Below, one piece after another: positions 1 through 7,292 of a stretch of 12,647 bases of DNA; position 1 is the first letter of the stretch, and each line of letters opens with the position of its first letter. This stretch comes from Terrirubrum sp051646285 (GTDB lineage: Bacteria; Pseudomonadota; Alphaproteobacteria; Rhizobiales; Beijerinckiaceae), in NCBI GenBank assembly GCA_051646285.1, contig JBOFCU010000282.1, forward strand, positions 1 to 12,647, written 5' to 3'. The notes beneath the pieces are model-generated. The model saw nothing but the letters and a program-made list of their open reading frames with translations. It was not told the origin of the DNA and ran no database searches. Both the position numbers and the translations under genes were made by a program.

Positions 1-954
1 GGCGCGGCTGGCGGTGATTTCAACTCTGCAACAGCCAATCAGGGTTCGGGCGGATCGGAATCCGTCAGCGCCAAATACCGCGGCGCGCAGGGGCTTGATC
101 CGGCCTTTATTGCCGAGCTTGAAAAACAGTTCGGGTTTGACAAGCCCGCCCATGAGCGTTTTTTCAAGATGCTCGGTGATTATGTCCGCTTTGATTTCGG
201 CAAGAGCTATTTCCGCGATGTGCCGGTGCTGCAACTGATCAAGGAAAAGCTGCCGGTTTCCATCACGCTGGGATTGTGGATGACGCTGTTGTCCTACGCC
301 ATTTCGATCCCGCTTGGCATCCGCAAGGCCGTGCGCGATGGATCAGCCTTTGATGTGTGGACATCCGGTGTCGTGATTGTCGGTTATGCCATTCCGGGAT
401 TTCTGTTTGCCATCCTGCTGATTGTGCTGTTCGCCGGCGGCTCGTTCTGGCAGATCTTTCCGTTGCGCGGGCTTTTTTCTGACAACTGGAACCAGCTTTC
501 ACCACTGGGCAAGGCCGCGGATTATCTCTGGCATATCATCTTGCCGGTGACGGCCATGTCGCTGGGGGCCTTTGCCACCTCGACACTGCTGACAAAAAAT
601 TCGTTCCTTGATGAAATCCGCAAGCAATATGTGCTGACCGCCCGCATGAAGGGGCTGAGCGAAAACAGGGTGCTTTACGGGCATGTGTTCCGCAATGCGA
701 TGCTGATTGTTATTGCCGGATTTCCAGCCGCTTTCGTGCATGCCTTTTTTGCCGGATCCCTGCTGATCGAAACGATTTTTTCACTCGACGGCCTCGGCCT
801 ACTGTCATTTGAATCCGTGCTCAACCGCGACTATGCGGTGGTGTTTGCCAACCTGTTCATTTTTTCACTGATCAGCCTGTTCGTGCATCTTTTGTCTGAT
901 CTCACCTATACGCTGATTGATCCGCGGATCGATTTTGAAACGCGGGAGGTGTGA
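1..954 (+). CDS. yejB: YejB-type ABC transporter permease, 5' truncated
   Basis: One of two inner-membrane permeases of the Yej (microcin C/peptide) ABC importer, OppB-like family. The frame is open from the first base, so the N-terminus (first TM helix and start) lies upstream; 317 residues are visible. An early stretch GLDPAFIAELEKQFGFDKP followed by RFDFGKSYF is characteristic of YejB. Several hydrophobic segments follow, and the EAA-like cytoplasmic loop (around LTARMKGLSENRVLYGHVFR) that docks on the ATPase is present. The C-terminus DLTYTLIDPRIDFE is the usual end of this family. It stops with TGA at 952-954, one base before the yejE start, so the two are surely co-transcribed. Family knowledge: partners are the periplasmic binding protein YejA, YejE and the ATPase YejF; YejA would be expected upstream, outside the window. 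Very sure of family; the substrate is inferred. Confidence 0.95.
   Translation, partial: GAAGGDFNSATANQGSGGSESVSAKYRGAQGLDPAFIAELEKQFGFDKPAHERFFKMLGDYVRFDFGKSYFRDVPVLQLIKEKLPVSITLGLWMTLLSYAISIPLGIRKAVRDGSAFDVWTSGVVIVGYAIPGFLFAILLIVLFAGGSFWQIFPLRGLFSDNWNQLSPLGKAADYLWHIILPVTAMSLGAFATSTLLTKNSFLDEIRKQYVLTARMKGLSENRVLYGHVFRNAMLIVIAGFPAAFVHAFFAGSLLIETIFSLDGLGLLSFESVLNRDYAVVFANLFIFSLISLFVHLLSDLTYTLIDPRIDFETREV
943..949 (+). promoter_or_regulatory. Strong Shine-Dalgarno of yejE
   Basis: GGGAGGT lies inside the last codons of yejB, 6 bases before the ATG at 956. It decides the yejE start against longer in-frame alternatives that begin inside yejB. Confidence 0.7.
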
Positions 955-955
955 G

Positions 956-2137
956 ATGGATGCTGCATTGACCGCCCCGCTGCGCCCGCGTCTGGCGCCG
1001 CCCCTGCCCCGCAAGGGCTGGTTCAACCTCTCGCCCATCAACCAGCGCAGGCTGGCCAATTTCAAGGCCAACAAGCGCGGTTACTGGGCCTTCTGGATTT
1101 TCATGACGCTGTTTCTAGGCACCCTGTTTGCCGAACTCATTGCCAATGACCGCCCGCTGATAGCCCGCTACAAGGGCGAAATACTGTTTCCGGCGCTGAT
1201 TGATTATCCGGAAGAAAAATTCGGCGGATTTCTGGCCAAAACGGATTATCGCGACCCGGCGATTGCCAATGAAATCGAGGCCCATGGCTGGGCACTGTGG
1301 CCGCCGGTGCGCTTTTCCTACCGCACCCACAATCTCGATTTGCCGACGCCGGCGCCTTCACCGCCGACATGGCGCCTGAAGGATGAGCAGTGCCGCGAGT
1401 CTGCAGCAAAGCTGGACCGCAACAAGGGGCGTGAGGCGGCCACGCTGGGCTGCAAGGATATTGAACGGAACTGGCTTGGCACCGATGATCAGGGCCGCGA
1501 TGTGCTGGCGCGGCTGATTTATGGCTTCCGGCTCTCGGTGCTGTTCGGCCTGATTCTCGCGGCTGTCTCGTCCGCCATCGGCATTACCGCCGGTGCCATT
1601 CAGGGGTATTTCGGCGGCTGGACGGACCTGATTTTCCAGCGCTTCATCGAAATCTGGACCTCGATCCCCTCGCTTTACCTGCTGATTATTCTCTCTGCCG
1701 TGATCACGCCGGGATTTTTTGTGCTGCTCGGGATCCTGCTGCTGTTTTCATGGGTGTCGCTGGTCGGTGTTGTCCGTGCAGAATTTCTCCGCGCGCGCAA
1801 TTTTGAATATGTGCGGGCGGCCAAGGCGCTGGGCCTCAAGGATTCAACCATCATCATGAAGCATCTGCTGCCGAATGCGATGGTGGCCACCATCACCTAT
1901 CTGCCATTTGTGCTGAACGGTTCGATCGCGACGCTGACATCGCTGGATTTTCTCGGGTTTGGCCTGCCGCCCGGTTCACCCTCGCTGGGGGAATTGCTGG
2001 CACAGGGCAAGGCCAATTTGCAGGCACCGTGGCTGGCGCTGACCGGCTTCTGCATAATCGCGCTGATGCTGTCGCTGCTGATCTTTATTGGCGAAGCGGT
2101 GCGCGATGCGTTCGATCCGCGCAAGACATTTGCATGA
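956..2137 (+). CDS. yejE: YejE-type ABC transporter permease
   Basis: Second permease of the Yej peptide importer, OppC-like, 393 aa, longer than the E. coli protein (about 340 aa). The ATG at 956 is chosen over upstream in-frame starts because a strong ribosome site (GGGAGGT, 943-949) sits 6 bases before it and it follows the yejB stop by one base. Residues 1-40 are a proline/basic cytoplasmic tail. TM1 is about 43-62, and about 63-170 is a large periplasmic insertion with two cysteines (C146, C166). The OppC hallmark WLGTDDQGRDVLARLIYG spans 173-190. Further TM helices lie at about 193-215, 235-275, 310-335 and 360-380. The EAA loop is around 285-308 (AAKALGLKDSTIIMKHLLPN) and the end is GEAVRDAFDP. 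Known role: forms the translocation pore with YejB, powered by YejF, which is not found next door here. Confidence 0.95.
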   Translation: MDAALTAPLRPRLAPPLPRKGWFNLSPINQRRLANFKANKRGYWAFWIFMTLFLGTLFAELIANDRPLIARYKGEILFPALIDYPEEKFGGFLAKTDYRDPAIANEIEAHGWALWPPVRFSYRTHNLDLPTPAPSPPTWRLKDEQCRESAAKLDRNKGREAATLGCKDIERNWLGTDDQGRDVLARLIYGFRLSVLFGLILAAVSSAIGITAGAIQGYFGGWTDLIFQRFIEIWTSIPSLYLLIILSAVITPGFFVLLGILLLFSWVSLVGVVRAEFLRARNFEYVRAAKALGLKDSTIIMKHLLPNAMVATITYLPFVLNGSIATLTSLDFLGFGLPPGSPSLGELLAQGKANLQAPWLALTGFCIIALMLSLLIFIGEAVRDAFDPRKTFA

Positions 2138-2164
2138 TGACAAGAACAGCCGGGAGTTTTCACC

Positions 2165-3097
2165 ATGACGCAGGCGCAGATTTTTTTCGGCCAGCCTGAA
2201 GGCACATCCGTTGACATCATTGATCCGCGCTTCAAATCCTGCCTGATCGGTCATGCCCGTGTGGAGCGGCTGTGGAGCGGCGCGCGCTGGCTGGAAGGGC
2301 CGGCCTGGTTTGCCGCCGGGCGTTATCTCGTCATTTCGGATATTCCCAACAACCAGATGCTGCGGTGGGATGAAACCGATGGCTCCGTGTCCGTGTTCCG
2401 CTACCCCTCAAACAATTCCAACGGCAACACTGTTGATGGGCAAGGGCGCCTGATTTCCTGTGAGCATCTGACACGGCGCGTGACGCGCACCGAACATGAT
2501 GGCTCGATCACCGTGCTGGCTGACCGCTGGAACGGCAAGCGATTCAACTCTCCCAATGACGTGGTGGTCAAATCCGATGGCACGGTCTGGTTCACCGATC
2601 CCGACTACGGCATCCGTTTCGATTATGAGGGTGAAAAGGCAGACAGCGAGATTGGTGCCTGCAACGTCTACCGCATTGATCCCCGCACCGGTGCGGTCGA
2701 TGTGGTGTGTGACGATTGCGAGCGGCCGAACGGGCTGGCGTTTTCACGCGATGAAAACACGCTCTACATCGCAGATACCGGCATTTCCCACCGGCCCGAT
2801 GGGCCGCGCCATATCCGTGCCTTTGGTGTGAGTGGCGACAACCGGCTCAGTGGCGGCGGCGTGCTGGCGGACTGCACGGCTGGCCTGTTTGACGGATTTC
2901 GCATTGATCGCGATGGCCGCATCTGGTCGAGCGCGCATGATGGCGTGCATTGCCTTTTGCCGGATGGCACGTTGATCGGCAAAATCCGCGTTCCGGAAAT
3001 TGTCTCCAATGTCACCTTCGGCGGGCCGAAGCGCAACCGCCTGTTTATCTGCGGCACGACCTCGATTTATTCGCTGTATCTGGCAGTGAACGGGTAA
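2165..3097 (+). CDS. SMP-30/gluconolactonase/LRE-family protein
   Basis: Predicted six-bladed beta-propeller hydrolase of the SMP-30/gluconolactonase family, 310 aa, typical length. Family members hydrolyse sugar lactones with one divalent metal; the actual substrate here is unknown. The expected active-site residues are visible: E44 in WLEGPAW, N131 in SPNDVVV, N189 in RPNGLAF and D243 in LFDGFRID. These match the Glu/Asn/Asn/Asp set of characterised members. Propeller-type repeats of the form DG-x-I/V-W-F/S recur (138-145, 249-256). No signal peptide is seen, so it is probably cytoplasmic. The ATG at 2165 has CGGGAG (2151-2156) 8 bases before it. It lies 27 bases after yejE with no terminator between, so it is likely the last gene of the yej operon, where yejF is usually expected. 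It could process an imported compound, but that is only inferred from position. Confidence 0.9.
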   Translation: MTQAQIFFGQPEGTSVDIIDPRFKSCLIGHARVERLWSGARWLEGPAWFAAGRYLVISDIPNNQMLRWDETDGSVSVFRYPSNNSNGNTVDGQGRLISCEHLTRRVTRTEHDGSITVLADRWNGKRFNSPNDVVVKSDGTVWFTDPDYGIRFDYEGEKADSEIGACNVYRIDPRTGAVDVVCDDCERPNGLAFSRDENTLYIADTGISHRPDGPRHIRAFGVSGDNRLSGGGVLADCTAGLFDGFRIDRDGRIWSSAHDGVHCLLPDGTLIGKIRVPEIVSNVTFGGPKRNRLFICGTTSIYSLYLAVNG

Positions 3098-3101
3098 CAA
3101 A

Positions 3102-3122
3102 AAAGCGCCCTGCGGGCGCTTT
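3102..3122. terminator. Bidirectional terminator between convergent genes
   Basis: A perfect 9-bp inverted repeat (AAAGCGCCC 3102-3110 and GGGCGCTTT 3114-3122) with a 3-base loop, starting 5 bases after the SMP-30 stop and 25 bases from the end of the convergent L,D-transpeptidase gene. On the minus strand the stem is followed by a run of six T, a good intrinsic terminator. On the plus strand the tail (TTGGTGTTTT) is weaker but usable. It probably stops transcripts from both sides. Confidence 0.85.
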
Positions 3123-3146
3123 GGTGTTTTCGCGAGCGCGCGTTTT

Positions 3147-3779
3147 TCAGCTCACAATCACCTTGGCGCCGACCTTGGTGCGCTCATACAGATCGATCAC
3201 GTCGATGTTGCGCATGCGGATGCAGCCCGACGACACCGCCTGGCCGATTTTTTCCGGCTCGTTGGTGCCATGGATGCGGTAGAGCGTGTCGCGGCCACCC
3301 TGATAGAGATAGAGGGCGCGGGCACCCAGCGGATTGTCCGGCCCGCCTTCCATGCCGCCCGCATGGGGGGCCAGATGGGGCCAGCGCGCCAGCATGTCCT
3401 TGGGCGGGATCCAGCGCGGCCATTCCGCCTTGCGCTGCATGTTGGATTCCCCGGTCCAGCCAAACGCCTCATCGCCAACAGCGACGCCGTAGCGGATGGC
3501 CCGGTTGTTGGGCAGAATGTAATAGAGAAAGCGGGATTTGGTATCGACGATGATGGTGCCCGGCGCTTCCTTGCTGGCGTAATTGACCTCATACCGCTCA
3601 TATTCGAGGTTCTGCTCGGCCTTTGGCACAAGCGCCATCAATTCCTTGTCGCGGTCCGACACAGCCGGTTCCGGCACAAGCTTGTAATTGCAGGCGGACA
3701 CAAGAAGGCCAGCCCCCACAGCCAGCAGGGCGCGGCGCGACGGCGCATGTCTTGAGAACGAGGCATAGATCGATGGCAT
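3147..3779 (-). CDS. L,D-transpeptidase (YkuD domain), probable lipoprotein
   Basis: Periplasmic peptidoglycan cross-linking enzyme of the ErfK/YbiS/YcfS/YnhG family, 210 aa from the ATG at 3779. The catalytic signature is complete: H170 in HGTN and C186 in SSGCIRM near the C-terminus. The YkuD domain spans about 70-210, opening with GTIIVDTKSRFLYYIL. The start at 3779 is preferred because it gives an export signal at once: S14-R15-R16-A-L-L twin-arginine-like, hydrophobic 17-28, then V27-S-A-C30, a lipobox. The frame stays open upstream to 3923, but that 48-residue extension would bury the signal and looks non-coding. The ribosome site is weak (GGA about 8 bases before). Such enzymes make 3-3 cross-links or attach outer-membrane proteins to peptidoglycan; which one applies here cannot be told. 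No clear promoter was found. Confidence 0.9.
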   Translation of the reverse strand: MPSIYASFSRHAPSRRALLAVGAGLLVSACNYKLVPEPAVSDRDKELMALVPKAEQNLEYERYEVNYASKEAPGTIIVDTKSRFLYYILPNNRAIRYGVAVGDEAFGWTGESNMQRKAEWPRWIPPKDMLARWPHLAPHAGGMEGGPDNPLGARALYLYQGGRDTLYRIHGTNEPEKIGQAVSSGCIRMRNIDVIDLYERTKVGAKVIVS

Positions 3780-3998
3780 GGCTTGTCCGGCTGAAGTCAG
3801 AATTGGTGCGTTGATAAGGCCTTCACCGCGATATGCAACCCTTGACCAAGGGGAATCAGGCGATTGGAGGGCGCGGATGCCGCTAAAGCATGGGATTATG
3901 CAGGCCATGTTGCGTACCTGCACAACCGGGCGGTGGCCTGTTCCCTGCGCTTTTTCCCTTCCGAAGCGTTCGTCTGGAGCCTATCCGGCACCGGATGC
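3780..3998. other. Intergenic stretch upstream of L,D-transpeptidase gene
   Basis: No gene is supported here. It holds a 5-bp hairpin (CCCTT 3839-3843 / AAGGG 3848-3852). It also holds most of a bulged hairpin at 3977-4000 (ATCCGG 3983-3988 / CCGGAT 3991-3996 flanked by GAGC and GCTC) that overlaps the end of the next minus-strand gene but has no T-run on either strand. A CATAAT hexamer on the minus strand (3895-3900) could be a -10 box for the L,D-transpeptidase, but no good -35 fits. If the 116-aa gene upstream were not real, the non-coding stretch would extend to 4341. Confidence 0.4.
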
Positions 3999-4349
3999 TC
4001 ACCGGCGGCTGACATAGTCCTGATGGGTCCGGGGATCATCACAACCGCGCCGGACCGTGAACGCTGCCATATCGGTAAAATCCATCTCGATCGCGGGGGA
4101 GATGTTGCGCAGGCGCCGGAACTCGGGAGCTGTCAGTGGCCAGCCACCGCGCTCCTGCCCGACCAGAAAAAGCTGGAGGCAAGGGATATGCACGATACCC
4201 ACACCGGGTGGCCGGCGCATCGCTGACAATTCTCCGAAAGAGCCGCCGCGGTAGCGATGCTGCCCATGAGCGGGCAGAACCACCATGATAGAGAACAGCG
4301 CTGCGGCACCGGTTGCGCGTCTGACACCTCGCCATCCCATCTCAGTCAT
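3999..4349 (-). CDS. Small probable exported protein of unknown function
   Basis: I do not recognise this family. The frame gives 116 aa from the ATG at 4349, or 113 aa from the ATG at 4340; both fall at the end of lepA, and the first overlaps the lepA stop by 8 bases, suggesting translational coupling. Seen in the sequence: a basic N-terminus (WRGVRR), a hydrophobic core about 12-26 and a plausible signal-peptidase site after A27-H-G29, giving a mature part of about 87 residues with two cysteines (C57, C103). Codon use looks coding, favouring G/C at third positions as in the neighbours. Context gives no function beyond probable co-expression with lepA. It could be a chance open frame: the overlapping plus-strand frame at 3864-4226 is also open but has neither a signal peptide nor context. 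Confidence 0.5.
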   Translation of the reverse strand: MTEMGWRGVRRATGAAALFSIMVVLPAHGQHRYRGGSFGELSAMRRPPGVGIVHIPCLQLFLVGQERGGWPLTAPEFRRLRNISPAIEMDFTDMAAFTVRRGCDDPRTHQDYVSRR

Positions 4350-6147
4350 CCATCTTGAGCGCGGCGATAAAGGCTTCCTGCGGAATTTCGACCTTGCCGA
4401 ATTGGCGCATCCGCTTCTTGCCCTCTTTCTGCTTATCGAGCAGCTTGCGCTTGCGGCTGGCGTCACCGCCATAACACTTCGCCGTCACATCCTTGCGCAG
4501 GGCGCGGACGGTTTCGCGCGCAATAATCTTGCCGCCAATGGCAGCCTGAATCGGGATAACGAACATGTGCGGGGGAATCAGGTCTTTCAGTTTCTCGCAC
4601 ATGGCGCGGCCACGCATGTCGGCCCGTGTGCGGTGCACGAGCATGGAGAGCGCATCCACCGGTTCGGCATTGACCAGCATCTGCAATTTCACGAGGTCGC
4701 CCTCGCGATATTCCCGGAGCTGATAATCGAACGAGGCATAGCCCTTGGAAATGGATTTCAGCCGGTCATAAAAATCGAACACCACCTCGTTGAGCGGCAG
4801 ATCATAAATGACCTTGGCGCGGCTGCCGATGTACCCCAGATCAATCTGCTCGCCGCGCCGGTCCTGACATAATTTAATGACGGAGCCGAGATATTCATCA
4901 GGCGTCAGAATGGTGGCGCGAATCCATGGCTCATCAATGGCCTCGATTTTCATCACATCGGGCAAATCAGCCGGGTTGTGCAACTCGATTGCCGTGCCAT
5001 CGCGCATCTTGATCTTATAAATCACCGAGGGTGCCGTGGCGATCAGATCAAGATTGAATTCGCGGCTCAGGCGCTCCTGAATGATTTCCAGATGCAAAAG
5101 CCCCAGAAAGCCGCAGCGGAACCCAAAGCCCAGGGCCGCAGAGCTTTCCATCTCATAGGAAAAGCTCGCATCATTCAGGCGCAAACGGCCCATGGCGGCG
5201 CGCAAATCTTCGAACTGTGCGGCATCGACGGGGAACAATCCGCAAAACACGACGGGCTGCGCCGGTTTGAAACCGGGCAGGGCCTGGGCTGTCCGGCGTT
5301 TTGTTTCGGTGATTGTATCACCGACGCGGGTATCTGCGACCTGCTTGATCTGCGCGGTGATAAATCCGATCTCGCCGGGTGTGAGCTGCTCCACATCCTG
5401 CATTTTTGGTCGGAAGACGCCAATTTTATCAACGGAATAATTGGCTTCTGTGCCCATCATGGTGATGGCAGAGTTTTTCTTCAACACGCCATCGATGACA
5501 CGCACCAGCACAACGACGCCGAGATAGGCATCATACCAGCTATCGACGAGCATGGCTTTCAGCGGCGCGGTCTCATCGCCCTTGGGCGGGGGCAGGCGCT
5601 CGACAATCGCTTCCAGCACACCCTCGATATTGATCCCTGTCTTGGCCGAAATCTCCACCGCGTTGGAGGCATCAAGGCCGATAACCTCCTCGATCTGCTC
5701 TTTCACGCGGGCCGGTTCGGCGGCAGGCAAATCAATCTTGTTGAGAACCGGCACGATCTCGTGGTTGGCATCGAGCGCGTGATAGACGTTGGCGAGCGTC
5801 TGTGCCTCCACGCCCTGGCTGGCATCGACCACGAGCAGCGAACCTTCGCAGGCTGCCAGCGAGCGTGACACCTCATAGGCGAAATCGACATGGCCGGGGG
5901 TATCGATGAGATTGAGGATGTAATCCTTGCCGTCTTTGGCCCGGTAGTTGAGGCGCACGGTCTGCGCCTTGATGGTGATGCCGCGCTCGCGCTCGATATC
6001 CATCGAATCGAGCATCTGCTCGCTCATGTCGCGCAGGGCGACCGTGCCGGTATGCTGAATCAGCCGGTCAGCCAGCGTCGATTTGCCATGGTCGATATGG
6101 GCGACAATGGAGAAATTGCGGATGTTGGGAATTGGGTGGGTGGTCAT
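4342..6147 (-). CDS. lepA: Elongation factor 4 (LepA), ribosomal GTPase
   Basis: Translation factor EF4/LepA, 601 aa, the normal family length. It binds the ribosome and hydrolyses GTP, and is credited with back-translocation or assisting initiation and subunit biogenesis. Visible GTPase motifs: G1 AHIDHGKST (16-24), switch I RGITIK (55-60), G3 DTPGH (82-86) and G4 NKID (136-139). EF-G-like domains follow, then the LepA-specific C-terminal domain with the basic stretch around GGDASRKRKLLDKQKEGKKR. The ATG at 6147 is chosen because the protein then begins IRNFSIVAHIDHGKST close to the N-terminus as in homologues. The in-frame ATG at 6165 lies inside a repeat-like palindromic segment and adds six unsupported residues. 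It has its own leader after the upstream gene's terminator; no clear promoter was identified. Confidence 0.98.
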   Translation of the reverse strand: MTTHPIPNIRNFSIVAHIDHGKSTLADRLIQHTGTVALRDMSEQMLDSMDIERERGITIKAQTVRLNYRAKDGKDYILNLIDTPGHVDFAYEVSRSLAACEGSLLVVDASQGVEAQTLANVYHALDANHEIVPVLNKIDLPAAEPARVKEQIEEVIGLDASNAVEISAKTGINIEGVLEAIVERLPPPKGDETAPLKAMLVDSWYDAYLGVVVLVRVIDGVLKKNSAITMMGTEANYSVDKIGVFRPKMQDVEQLTPGEIGFITAQIKQVADTRVGDTITETKRRTAQALPGFKPAQPVVFCGLFPVDAAQFEDLRAAMGRLRLNDASFSYEMESSAALGFGFRCGFLGLLHLEIIQERLSREFNLDLIATAPSVIYKIKMRDGTAIELHNPADLPDVMKIEAIDEPWIRATILTPDEYLGSVIKLCQDRRGEQIDLGYIGSRAKVIYDLPLNEVVFDFYDRLKSISKGYASFDYQLREYREGDLVKLQMLVNAEPVDALSMLVHRTRADMRGRAMCEKLKDLIPPHMFVIPIQAAIGGKIIARETVRALRKDVTAKCYGGDASRKRKLLDKQKEGKKRMRQFGKVEIPQEAFIAALKMDD

Positions 6148-6161
6148 GGCCTGCCCATAGA

Positions 6162-6196
6162 CCATGATCGGGAAAAGTGGAAACCGGTTTTTTGCC
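6162..6196. repeat. Possible degenerate Hyphomicrobiales dispersed repeat
   Basis: The segment contains ATGATCGGGAAAAGTGG followed directly by the perfect palindrome AAACCGGTTT (6181-6190). From memory this resembles short palindromic intergenic repeats scattered through many Rhizobiales genomes, where a mirrored half usually follows; that half is missing here. Only the palindrome is seen directly, and the family assignment is recollection. It lies in the lepA leader, about 15 bases upstream of the chosen start. Confidence 0.4.
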
Positions 6197-6237
6197 TGTG
6201 CGACCCCGCAATGGGGCGATAAGCCGAAAATATCACA

Positions 6238-6262
6238 AAAACCCGGTCACTGACCGGGTTTT
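6238..6262 (-). terminator. Intrinsic terminator of the tautomerase/binding-protein unit
   Basis: An inverted repeat of 12 bp (AAAACCCGGTCA 6238-6249 and TGACCGGGTTTT 6251-6262) lies about 20 bases beyond the stop of the solute-binding protein gene. Read on the minus strand the stem runs into TTTTTGTGATATTTT, a good U-rich tail. It separates this unit from lepA, which follows on the same strand. Confidence 0.85.
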
Positions 6263-6282
6263 CGCAGCACGTGCCGCTCTTG

Positions 6283-7269
6283 TCAGTTTATGGACAGATT
6301 GGCCTCTTTCACAACGTCAGCCCAGCGCTTTGATTCTACGGCCATGAATGACCGGAATTCATCGGGTGAGTTACCGACCATGACGGCCCCTTCCTGTTCA
6401 AGACGGGGGCCGAGAGTGGCTGATTTCATTGCTGCCAGCGTCGCGTCACGCAGCTTTGTCACCACGGCCGACGGAGTGCCTTTGGGGACCACGAAACCAT
6501 ACCATGCTCCCGTATCATACTCCGCCAGCCCGCTTTCAGCAATTGTCGGCACATCGGGCAGCTTCTTGGCACGCGCCTTTGTCGTGACCGCAAGTGCATT
6601 GACCTGCTTGCCCTCGATCAACCCGACCACAGAAGGCAAGGTTGTAACCATGTAATCGGCACGGCCGCCCACAAGATCATTCAAAGCCGGCCCTGCCCCC
6701 CGATACGGGACGTGAACGGACTGGAAGCCAGCCATTTTCTGTAACAGCAATGTGGCGAGATGGCTGGCTGAGCCATTGCCTGCCGAACCGTAAGTCAGTT
6801 TGCCAGGATTTTTCTTGCCGAATTCGATCAGGGCCTGAATGGACTTGTGCGGCGAATTTGCCGGCACCACCACCACGAGAGGTGCTGTGGCAATCAACGT
6901 CACAGGATCAAAAGCCGTCAGCGGATCAACTTTCACTGATTTAAACAAATGGGGATTCACCACCATCGGCCCCTGATTGGCCATGAGCACTGTATAGCCA
7001 TCTGGTGCCGCAGCGGCTGCCTGCTGCGAAGCGACATTACCGCCAGCCGTGCCGTTGTTCTCAACATTCATATTCTGCCCAAGCGCTTCCGATACACCAT
7101 GGGCAATCAGCCGGGCGATGGCATCGGTTCCGCCTCCAGCAGCATAGGGCACGATCAACTTGACAGGCCGGTCTGGAAAATTTTGCGCAAGGCTGGCCGT
7201 GGCCGCCAATGCCGCACTTGTGACCAACACAGCGCCAAGGGCGCGGCGGCTGAATAATGTCATGGACAT
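6283..7269 (-). CDS. Tripartite tricarboxylate transporter substrate-binding protein (TctC/Bug family)
   Basis: Periplasmic solute-binding protein of the Bug/TctC family, 328 aa, normal length; members bind carboxylates (citrate, tricarballylate, aromatic acids and others). The ATG at 7269 is chosen because AGAGGAAA sits 7 bases before it; a longer frame to 7302 would swallow that site and overlap the upstream gene. The signal peptide has S-R-R (7-9), a hydrophobic core about 10-26 and a cleavage site after SLA28 before QNFPDRP. The family hallmark FPDRPVKLIVPYAAGGGTD follows at 31-49, D49 being the usual ligand-contacting Asp, then ENNGTAGGNVA (70-80) and PYRGAGPALNDLVGG. The membrane subunits TctA/TctB are not adjacent; orphan Bug proteins are common. 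It lies 23 bases downstream of the tautomerase gene, so the two are probably one operon. Substrate inferred only: an unsaturated tricarboxylate-like acid. Confidence 0.93.
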   Translation of the reverse strand: MSMTLFSRRALGAVLVTSAALAATASLAQNFPDRPVKLIVPYAAGGGTDAIARLIAHGVSEALGQNMNVENNGTAGGNVASQQAAAAAPDGYTVLMANQGPMVVNPHLFKSVKVDPLTAFDPVTLIATAPLVVVVPANSPHKSIQALIEFGKKNPGKLTYGSAGNGSASHLATLLLQKMAGFQSVHVPYRGAGPALNDLVGGRADYMVTTLPSVVGLIEGKQVNALAVTTKARAKKLPDVPTIAESGLAEYDTGAWYGFVVPKGTPSAVVTKLRDATLAAMKSATLGPRLEQEGAVMVGNSPDEFRSFMAVESKRWADVVKEANLSIN

Positions 7270-7292
7270 GCTGTTTCCTCTTTTTTCTGAAA

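Noticed and set aside
3780..3923. N-terminal extension of the L,D-transpeptidase to 3923
   Set aside because: It would place 48 non-conserved-looking residues before a clear export signal; the ATG at 3779 explains the protein better.
3905..3960. EcfG-type (GGAAC) stress promoter on the minus strand upstream of the L,D-transpeptidase
   Set aside because: A GGAAC is present but no CGTT follows at the required 16-17 base spacing.
3977..4000. Bulged hairpin at the end of the small exported-protein gene as a terminator
   Set aside because: The stem is reasonable but there is no T-run on either side, so intrinsic termination is not supported.
3864..4226. A 120-codon plus-strand frame opposite the small exported protein
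   Set aside because: No signal peptide, domain or ribosome site and no operon context; the minus-strand frame has better coding features.
4285..4872. A 195-codon plus-strand frame over the 3' end of lepA
   Set aside because: Same reason: antisense shadow of conserved LepA C-terminal sequence.
4978..5868. A 296-codon open frame on the plus strand, antisense to lepA
   Set aside because: LepA is unmistakable on the other strand; the antisense frame is a codon-bias shadow, with low-complexity composition and no recognisable domain or ribosome site.
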